NCBI GenBank assembly: GCA_022759285.1
Contig: JAEMPM010000111.1
Span: forward strand, 1-10,876
Direction: 5' to 3'
DNA length: 10,876 bases
Source: Thermocrinis sp.
GTDB taxonomy: Bacteria > Aquificota > Aquificia > Aquificales > Aquificaceae
This document shows, piece after piece, positions 1-6,000 of this stretch. The position numbers were made by a program, and so were the translations under genes. Numbering within the stretch: position 1 is the stretch's first letter; each line of letters begins with the position of its first letter. The notes beneath the pieces are model-generated. The model saw only the letters and a program-made list of their open reading frames with translations, did not search any database and was not told the origin of the DNA.

Positions 1-527
1 TTTTCTTTGGCTTCCGTTAACTGGTTTATTTCCTCTATGTATTTATCCGTTAGCTTTTGGAGTTTTTCCAAAGCCCTCTTTATTTCGTCCTCAGAAACGC
101 CTTCTTGGTCCTCTATTAGTTCTTTTGCGTCCCTCCTTATGTTTCTGACTGCTACTCTTGCTTCTTCTGCCATCTTATGGAGCATGCGCACTAGTTCTCT
201 TCTTCTTTCCTCTGTTAGAGGTGGTAGAGTTAGCCTTAGGATGTTTCCTTGCTTTTGGGGTGTTAGGTTTAGGTTTTCTATTATTGCCTTTTCCACCAGA
301 TCCACCGCTCCCTTGTCCCAAACTTGCAGGACTATTTGGTTTGCCTCCGGGACAGTGATAGAAGCCAACTGTTTTATGGGAATCTTTGAGCCGTAATAAT
401 CTACCTTGATCTCTTCCACCAAAGCGGTGCTGGCCCTTCCTGTCCTTAAACCCGCTATTTCATTCTTGAAATACTGAACCGCCTTTTTCATATCCTCTTC
501 TGTGCTTTTGAAAATCTCCTCCATCAT
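1..527 (-). CDS. frr: Ribosome recycling factor (3' end cut by window)
   Basis: RRF splits post-termination ribosomes together with EF-G so that subunits can be reused; it is cytosolic and essential in most bacteria. Read on the minus strand, the frame is open from an ATG at 527 to the window edge, giving 175 codons of a family usually near 185, so only about ten C-terminal residues are missing. Visible family signatures are GLRTGRAS (about residues 26-33), VDYYGSKIPIKQLAS just after it, a VPEANQIVLQVWD-like segment, and NIRRDAKE in the C-terminal helix. Two ATG codons stand in tandem (527 and 524); either could be the start. No Shine-Dalgarno site precedes them, but a perfect extended -10 box lies 8 bases upstream, so the mRNA may be leaderless. 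The gene diverges from the ferredoxin gene. Identity is near certain; the exact start is not. Confidence 0.96.
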   Translation of the reverse strand, partial: MMEEIFKSTEEDMKKAVQYFKNEIAGLRTGRASTALVEEIKVDYYGSKIPIKQLASITVPEANQIVLQVWDKGAVDLVEKAIIENLNLTPQKQGNILRLTLPPLTEERRRELVRMLHKMAEEARVAVRNIRRDAKELIEDQEGVSEDEIKRALEKLQKLTDKYIEEINQLTEAKE

Positions 528-544
528 GTTTAATGATTATAGCA
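528..544 (-). promoter_or_regulatory. frr promoter, extended -10 (TGCTATAAT)
   Basis: On the minus strand TGCTATAAT occupies 544 to 536, a perfect match to the extended -10 consensus TGnTATAAT, which can work without a good -35; I see no convincing -35 further upstream. Transcription would begin near 529, only about two bases before the first frr ATG. Seen: the hexamer and spacing. Inferred: promoter function and a leaderless message. Confidence 0.6.
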
Positions 545-585
545 TTTTTCCTTGATGGTAATCATCTATGCCTTGCTAAGATGGG

Positions 586-591
586 TATAAA
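586..591 (+). promoter_or_regulatory. Candidate -10 box of the ferredoxin gene
   Basis: TATAAA lies 8 bases before the ferredoxin ATG at 600, placing a predicted transcript start at about 598. No -35 match is evident at 16-18 bases upstream and there is no Shine-Dalgarno site before the ATG. The geometry mirrors that of frr on the opposite strand. The spacer is AT-rich, so chance is possible. Confidence 0.4.
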
Positions 592-599
592 ATTTCCTC

Positions 600-887
600 A
601 TGGCGAAGGTGAAGATCAACAATAAGATTTTTGAGATTCCAGCGGGTGTTAGGTTTGGAGAACTGCATCATGAAATAGAAAAGGCAGGCGTGGAGTTTGG
701 ATGCACCGATGGACAGTGTGGTGTGTGCGTATGCACTGTGAAGAAGGGCTTGGAGTGTCTTGCGGAACCCTCAGACACGGAAGAGGAAACCCTCTGGAGG
801 ATCGGCGAATACGAAGAGAACAGAAGGCTAACCTGTCAGCTGGTGATAGAAAAAGAAGGTTGCGAGATAGAGCTTGAAACGGATTAA
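600..887 (+). CDS. Plant-type [2Fe-2S] ferredoxin
   Basis: Small soluble one-electron carrier of 95 residues, within the usual size of plant/cyanobacterial-type [2Fe-2S] ferredoxins. The cluster ligands are visible: C35, C40, C43 in the loop GCTDGQCGVC, and C79 in RLTCQLVI, giving C-x4-C-x2-C-x35-C. Three further cysteines (C45, C53, C88) are not standard ligands. The protein has no signal peptide or membrane segment, and the acidic C-terminal half fits docking to redox partners. The start at 600 is the only one that keeps the N-terminal beta strand; there is no Shine-Dalgarno site, but a -10-like box sits just upstream. It is monocistronic: frr diverges on the left, and the tRNA-Ser gene converges one base after the stop. 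The partner enzyme cannot be read from the sequence. The adrenodoxin-like Isc ferredoxin is an alternative subgroup, but no isc gene is nearby. Confidence 0.88.
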   Translation: MAKVKINNKIFEIPAGVRFGELHHEIEKAGVEFGCTDGQCGVCVCTVKKGLECLAEPSDTEEETLWRIGEYEENRRLTCQLVIEKEGCEIELETD

Positions 888-888
888 A

Positions 889-978
889 CGGAGAGGGCGG
901 GATTCGAACCCGCGGTAGGGCTGTAAACCCTACAACTCCTTAGCAAGGAGCCGCCTTCGGCCTCTCGGCCACCTCTCC
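889..978 (-). tRNA. tRNA-Ser (anticodon GCU)
   Basis: On the minus strand from 978 to 889 the sequence folds as a class II tRNA of 90 bases. The acceptor stem is GGAGAGG paired with CCTCTCC, followed by discriminator G73 as expected for serine tRNAs. The anticodon loop TTGCTAA is closed by GCTCC/GGAGT, with the anticodon GCT at 944 to 942, reading AGC and AGU codons. The long variable arm has stem TAGGG/CCCTA, and the T arm contains GGTTCGAATCC. CCA is not encoded, so it must be added after transcription; Aquifex is known to do this with separate CC- and A-adding enzymes. The 5' end lies 6 bases from the predicted transcript start, and the 3' end lies one base from the ferredoxin stop codon. 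Confidence 0.97.
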
Positions 979-987
979 TAAACGGAG

Positions 988-1015
988 AATATTATAACCC
1001 TTCTTCATTTAAAAT
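988..1015 (+). promoter_or_regulatory. lysC promoter region, two candidate -10 boxes
   Basis: Two -10-like hexamers precede lysC. TATTAT at 990-995 would start a message near 1002, with a leader of about 22 bases. TAAAAT at 1010-1015 would start it near 1022, making it almost leaderless. Neither has a clear -35, partly because the upstream DNA is tRNA gene. No Shine-Dalgarno site precedes the ATG at 1025. The block 988-1002 is nearly identical to one upstream of gltB. Confidence 0.35.
991..996 (-). promoter_or_regulatory. tRNA-Ser -10 box (TATAAT)
   Basis: A perfect TATAAT is read on the minus strand from 996 to 991, putting the transcript start at about 984, six bases before the mature tRNA 5' end. 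The -35 region is only a weak T-rich stretch near 1014-1020. This box overlaps the candidate promoter of the divergent lysC gene. Confidence 0.55.
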
Positions 1016-1024
1016 AAAAGTCCT

Positions 1025-2263
1025 ATGAGCAAAACTTTGGTTATGAAATTTGGCGGAACATCGGTGGGAAGTTTGGAAAGGATAGAAAACGCTGCAAAGC
1101 GGGTGATAAAGAGACTACAGGAGGGCTACAGGGTAGTGGTGGTCTCCTCCGCTATGGCGGGCGAAACGGACAGGCTTATAAACTTAGCCAAGCAAATAGA
1201 CCGTTTTCCATCGGAGAGAGAAGTGGATATGCTCATAAGCACTGGAGAACAGCAAGCCATAGCCCTCTTTGCCCTCACCTTAAACAAGCTAGGGGTGCCT
1301 GCGGTTAGCCTCTGCGGATGGCAGGTTCCCATAATCACCGATAAAGTGCATACCAAAGCAAGAATAAAAAAGATCGGTGTTCAGAGAATTAAGAATCTCC
1401 TTGATGAGGGATACACGGTGGTGGTGGCGGGTTTTCAGGGGGTTTCGGAGGATTGGGAGATCACTACCCTTGGTAGAGGTGGTTCTGACCTCTCTGCGGT
1501 AGCCTTGGCGTACGCTTTAAACTGCGACTGTGAGATATACACCGATGTACCTGGTGTCTTTACCGCGGACCCAAGGATTGTTGCCAAATCTAAGAAGATT
1601 CCCTACATATCCTACGAAGAGATGTTGGAAATGGCTTCCCTTGGGGCAAAGGTAATGCAGGCAAGGAGTATTGAATTTGCCATGAAATACGGTGTTAGAA
1701 TACATGTTAGAAGCTCCTTTATGGAGGAGGAGGGAACATGGATAGTACCGGAGGAGGAAGTCATGGAAAAGGTGGAGGTTAGGGCTATAACTTTGGACAC
1801 AAAGGAGTCCCGTTTTACGGTGGTTAGAGTACCCGACAGACCGGGCATAGCCTACAGCCTTTTTAAAGCCCTTGGGGATGCTCACATAGTGGTGGATATG
1901 ATCGTTCAGAACGTGTCTCATCAAGGTTACACGGATATGTCCTTTACAGTAAATAAGGCTGATGCGGACAAAGCGGAAGAGATCGTCAGGAGGGTGGCAA
2001 AGGAGATAGGCGCAGAAGGTGTGGAGAGGGACGACAGAGTGGCAAAGGTCTCCGTGGTGGGTATAGGAATGAAAAGCTCCTATGGTACCGCTGCAAAGAT
2101 GTTTGAAGTGCTTTACAAAAACAACATAAACATAATGGCTATATCCACATCCGAGATAAAGATATCTTGCCTTATAGAGGAAAAATACGGAGAGCTGGCA
2201 GTCAGAGAACTTCACGCTGCCTTTATAGAAGAAGGAGAAGATGTGCAGGTTATAAATAATTGA
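1025..2263 (+). CDS. lysC: Aspartate kinase
   Basis: Phosphorylates L-aspartate with ATP to beta-aspartyl phosphate, the first step toward lysine, threonine, methionine and diaminopimelate. It has 412 residues, the usual length for a monofunctional bacterial enzyme. The kinase domain (about 1-230) begins with KFGGTSVGS (8-16), then has STGEQQA, TTLGRGGSD (147-155) for aspartate/ATP binding, and TDVPGVFTADPR (173-184). Two C-terminal ACT domains follow: one from about 264 (VVRVPDRPGIAYSLFKAL), the other from about 340 (VSVVGIGMKSSYGTAAKMF), with STSEIKIS in the effector region. This tandem ACT layout in the family implies feedback by lysine and/or threonine; which effector applies here is inference. 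No homoserine dehydrogenase is fused. The stop TGA overlaps the TTG start of the SAM hydrolase gene. Confidence 0.96.
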   Translation: MSKTLVMKFGGTSVGSLERIENAAKRVIKRLQEGYRVVVVSSAMAGETDRLINLAKQIDRFPSEREVDMLISTGEQQAIALFALTLNKLGVPAVSLCGWQVPIITDKVHTKARIKKIGVQRIKNLLDEGYTVVVAGFQGVSEDWEITTLGRGGSDLSAVALAYALNCDCEIYTDVPGVFTADPRIVAKSKKIPYISYEEMLEMASLGAKVMQARSIEFAMKYGVRIHVRSSFMEEEGTWIVPEEEVMEKVEVRAITLDTKESRFTVVRVPDRPGIAYSLFKALGDAHIVVDMIVQNVSHQGYTDMSFTVNKADADKAEEIVRRVAKEIGAEGVERDDRVAKVSVVGIGMKSSYGTAAKMFEVLYKNNINIMAISTSEIKISCLIEEKYGELAVRELHAAFIEEGEDVQVINN

Positions 2264-3012
2264 GCTTGGTAGTTCTGCTTACGGATTTTGGCGAAAGGGA
2301 TGGCTTTGTGGGCGTTTTAAAGGGGGTAATGCTCTCCATAAATCCCTCCCTGAAGTTTGTAGACCTCACCCACCATATAGAACCTTTCAACATAACGGAA
2401 GGTGCCCTTGTGTTGAAAGCGCACTATAGATATTTTCCAAAGGGTAGTATATTTCTCGGCGTGGTGGACCCGGGGGTTGGCTCCCAAAGAAAGGCGGTAG
2501 CTATCCGTTGTGGGGATTACTTTTTTGTAGGTCCTATGAATGGTCTTTTTGACCTTGCCTTGGAGGACATAAAAAAGCCTATAGAGTGTAGGCTGATTGA
2601 AAACTTTACCTTGCCAAAGGTTAACGAAACCTTTCATGGGAGGGATGTATTTGCACCAGTTTGTGGCTACCTTTCAAAGGGTGTGCCTTTGGAGTTGGTG
2701 GGCAGGAAAATAGAATACGAGTTTTTGCTTAAGTGGGAGAAGGCGGTAGAGTTTGAGGATAGAGTGGAGGGAAAGCTGACCTATTTTGACAGATATGGAA
2801 ACGCTATAACTAACGTACCATGCGCACGCTACTCCAAGGCTGTTTTCAGGGGAGAGGAAATAAATGTAGTTAGCCACTTTTTGGCGGGGGAAAGAGAAAA
2901 ACTAAACAGTCTGTGCGGTAGCTTTGGCTATATGGAGCTTTTTGTCCCACTAGCAAGTGCCAAGAAGCTCTTTAACTTGGAGTTGGGGGAAAGGGTTGTC
3001 TTTTACTTCTAG
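2260..3012 (+). CDS. SAM hydrolase (DUF62 hydroxide adenosyltransferase family)
   Basis: This family (PF01887, relatives of fluorinase and chlorinase) attacks S-adenosylmethionine with water or hydroxide, giving adenosine and methionine. The 250-residue length is typical. Seen: N-terminal LLTDFGERDGFVG (6-18), VVDPGVGSQRKAVAIR (68-83), FHGRDVFAP (125-133) and the C-terminal YFDRYGNAITNVP. The hydroxide-activating Asp-Arg-His set known from the archaeal members is present as D70, R77 and H126, supporting hydrolase rather than halogenase chemistry. The usual PDNGLL motif reads PMNGLF (92-97), with Met93 in place of Asp. The start is TTG at 2260, whose last bases overlap the lysC stop (TTGA); TTG at 2266 is the alternative. 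There is no strong Shine-Dalgarno site, so translation is probably coupled to lysC. The cellular role of the family is poorly defined. Confidence 0.86.
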   Translation: MSLVVLLTDFGERDGFVGVLKGVMLSINPSLKFVDLTHHIEPFNITEGALVLKAHYRYFPKGSIFLGVVDPGVGSQRKAVAIRCGDYFFVGPMNGLFDLALEDIKKPIECRLIENFTLPKVNETFHGRDVFAPVCGYLSKGVPLELVGRKIEYEFLLKWEKAVEFEDRVEGKLTYFDRYGNAITNVPCARYSKAVFRGEEINVVSHFLAGEREKLNSLCGSFGYMELFVPLASAKKLFNLELGERVVFYF

Positions 3013-3023
3013 GGCAAAAAGAG

Positions 3024-3055
3024 CACTTTGTAGAGATACTCTATACTATAAAGTG
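3024..3055. repeat. AT-rich inverted repeat upstream of gltB
   Basis: CACTTTGTAG at 3024-3033 faces CTATAAAGTG at 3046-3055, matching in 9 of 10 positions as DNA (10 of 10 pairs in RNA with one G-U) around a 12-base centre. A second perfect repeat, TAGAG-ATA-CTCTA at 3031-3043, overlaps it. Only a few pairs are G-C and no T-run follows, so as an RNA hairpin it would be weak in a thermophile. A dimeric regulator binding site for gltB is a possible reading; no regulator can be named. Confidence 0.4.
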
Positions 3056-3064
3056 TAAGTTTAA

Positions 3065-3092
3065 AATATTATACCCTTTCCTTTTAAAGGAG
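3065..3092 (+). promoter_or_regulatory. gltB -10 box and Shine-Dalgarno site
   Basis: TATTAT at 3067-3072 is the best -10 candidate, predicting a start near 3079; no good -35 is seen at the standard distance. AAAGGAG at 3086-3092 is a strong Shine-Dalgarno site, 6 bases before the ATG at 3099, and fixes the gltB start. The block 3065-3078 resembles 988-1002 upstream of lysC. Confidence 0.5.
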
Positions 3093-3098
3093 TGTGCG

Positions 3099-6000
3099 AT
3101 GACGGTGTGGGAATATGATTCATGCGGGGTTGGATTTGTATGCCACACGAAAGGTGAAAGAAGCCATCAGATCGTTAGGTGGGGCATAGAGGCTGTTAAA
3201 AACCTCACCCACCGGGGGGCAGTGGGTGGAGACGGTAAAACTGGAGATGGTGCGGGCATTCTGCTGGAAATCCCTAGGAAATTCTTTGCGGATTACATAG
3301 AGGAAAACGGGCTCTCTATAAGCTCCTTGGACAATCTGGCTGTGGGTGCGGTCTTTCTTTATGAAGACGTGCGCTCCGCAGTGGAGGAGCACATAAGAAG
3401 GTCTCCCTTCAAGCTTGTAGGCTGGAGGGAGGTGCCTGTGGATAAGTCTGCGGTAGGCGAGTCCGCCCTAAAGGTTATGCCCAAAATTTTTCACCTTCTC
3501 TTAGATTGCGAGAAGGTGGAACCCTCCCTCAGGGAGCTGGAGCTTTACCTTTTGAGAAGGTCCATAGAGACAGACAAAAAGCTTGGCAACAAACTTTACT
3601 TTGCCTCTTTGTCTTCCAAGAAGCTGGTATATAAGGGAATGCTTGTGGCTCCTCAGTTGGATGTGTTTTATCCGGAGCTTTTGGACGAAAGGCTAACCTC
3701 TTGGTTTTGCCTCTTTCACCAAAGATATTCTACAAACACCTTTCCCAACTGGAACTTGGCGCAGCCCCTTAGATACCTTGCCCACAACGGCGAGATAAAC
3801 ACTCTTTTGGGAAACAGAAACTGGATGCTTGCCCTTCAACACGAGCTTGAGCACGAACTATTTGGAGAACGTATAAAGCTTGTAAAACCTCTGGTTTCTT
3901 ACGACGAAAGCGATTCTGCCTCTCTGGACAGGGTCTTTGAGCTTTTGGTTTTGGCGGGTTATTCACCTGAGCATGCTATCAACATGCTCATTCCACCCGC
4001 TTGGGAGTCTGTGCCTTGGCTACCAACGGAGGTCACTCAGTTCTTTGAATATCAGTCTCTTTTGATGAAGCCTTGGGATGGACCTGCCGCTATTGCCTTT
4101 ACCGATGGGGAGGTTATCGGTGCCCACTTGGACAGAAACGGTCTTAGACCCTCCCGCTACATTCTTACTGAGGACAACATACTGGTGCTTGGCTCCGAGG
4201 TGGGAATGATAGACCTATCTGGGAGAAAGATCAAGGAAAAGGGAAGACTCGGTCCCGGAGACACCCTTTTGGTTAATCCTAAAGAGGGAAAGATAGAAAA
4301 GACGGAGGAAATACTTAAAAGACTTGCAGAGCAAAAGCCTTACGGTGAGTGGCTCGAAAAACATCTCAAAAGGCTAAAGGACTTTGTTAAAGATCAAGCT
4401 ATTGACATAGAAGAGGACAAAGAGCTTATAAGAAAGCAGGTAGCCTTTGGCTACACGCAAGAGGAGATAAAGAATGTCCTCTCTTACATGGCGGAGGAGG
4501 GCAAGGAGCTGACGTTCTCTATGGGAGACGATACGCCCATACCTCCACTCTCCGAAAAGCCCGTACTTTTGTTCAGGTACTTTAAGCAAAGGTTCGCCCA
4601 GGTTACCAACCCACCTATAGACCCAATAAGGGAAAGGGCTGTAATGTCCCTGCGTATGAAACTGGGCTACAAGAGGAACTTTCTCAAGGAAACTCCAGAG
4701 CATGCTAAAAGACTTCAAATAGAGAGCCCCATTTTACTACCAGGGGAGTTTAAGGCTATCCTTGAGCAGAAGGACTTTAAGGTTGCCTGGATACCTATGA
4801 CCTATCCCAAAGAAAGAAGCTACTGCGTTGTGGAACTTCAGGATCTGGCGGGTGAGCGTCGGATCACGGACATTTTGTATGATGCAGTGTATGAGGGTGC
4901 TACCATATGCGATCTGAGGATGGGTGTGGAGATTGTGTGCAGAAGGGTGGAATCGGCAGTGCGCGAGGGTGCGGAGATTGTAGTACTTTCAGACAGGAAC
5001 ATAAATAAGCACCGTTTGGCAGTACCAAGTCTTTTGGCTGTCTCTGCGGTCTTTAAATGGCTGTCAGAGAGACAGCTTGCCAACAAAGTTTCCATAATAG
5101 TAGAAACGGGAGAGGCAAGGGACACTCATCATATAGCCTGTTTGATAGGTTACGGTGCGTCCGCAGTGTATCCATACTTGGCATACCAAACTATAAAGGA
5201 CCTTTGCCAAAAGGGAGAGATCAAACAGCCCTTTGAGAAGGCAATTCTTAACTACAAAAAGGCTTTAGAGGATGGGCTTTTGAAGATCATGTCCAAGATG
5301 GGTATATCCACCCTCAACTCCTATCAAGGTGCAAAGATCTTTGACACGGTTTGCCTAAATAAAGACTTTGTGGAAGAATACTTCCCAGGTACCCCTGTTA
5401 CCTTGGAGGCAGATGGTATCTTTGAAGTGCAAGAGAGCTTGCTGATAAGACACGATGCAGCATACGAAGTGGATCAACCTCAGCTTGACTATGGGGGACA
5501 TATGAAGTTCCGCAGAGGTGGAGAGTGGCACGCTTGGTCCCCCTTTGTGGTAAGAGCACTTCACAAGTTCTTGGAAACGAAAGACTATCAGGATTACAAA
5601 GAATTTTCAAGGATCGCCAACGAAGAAAGACCAACCTTTATAAGACACCTTCTAACCTACAAAAAGGCAGACCAGCCCATCCCTCTGGAGGAGGTGGAGC
5701 CAGAAGAGAGCATCCTAAAGAGGTTCGTCACCGGTGGCATGTCCTTGGGAGCTCTATCTCCAGAAGCCCACGAGGTTTTGGCGGAGGCTTGCAACAGGCT
5801 TGGTATGAAGAGTAACTCAGGAGAAGGTGGAGAGGATCCAGCAAGATACTGGACCATAAAGAACTCTGCTATAAAACAGGTGGCGTCCGGTAGGTTTGGA
5901 GTAACACCCACCTACTTGGCATCAGCCGAAGATTTGGAGATTAAGATAGCCCAAGGGGCGAAGCCCGGAGAAGGTGGGCAACTGCCCGGACACAAGGTCA

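Noticed and set aside
7..396. 129-codon open frame on the plus strand over frr
   Set aside because: Ser/Phe-rich low-quality translation opposite a well-supported frr gene; no start signals.
600..887. Ferredoxin as part of an Isc or hydrogenase cluster
   Set aside because: No iscS, iscU, hsc or hydrogenase genes are near; both neighbours are on the opposite strand.
979..1024. Lysine or other riboswitch upstream of lysC
   Set aside because: The spacer is only 46 bases, mostly A/T, and cannot hold a riboswitch aptamer or an attenuator.
1517..2215. 232-codon open frame on the minus strand inside lysC
   Set aside because: It is a shadow of lysC: the translation is rich in His, Tyr and Cys with no domain pattern, and lysC covers the whole stretch with clear motifs.
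3024..3055. Rho-independent terminator after the SAM hydrolase gene
   Set aside because: The stem is mostly A-T with one G-U, the loop is 12 bases and no T-run follows; it would hardly be stable at high temperature. Kept as a possible operator instead.
5525..5815. Plus-strand open frame within gltB in another frame
   Set aside because: Falls fully inside the conserved gltB synthase region; its Arg/Gly-rich translation is typical of an out-of-frame reading.
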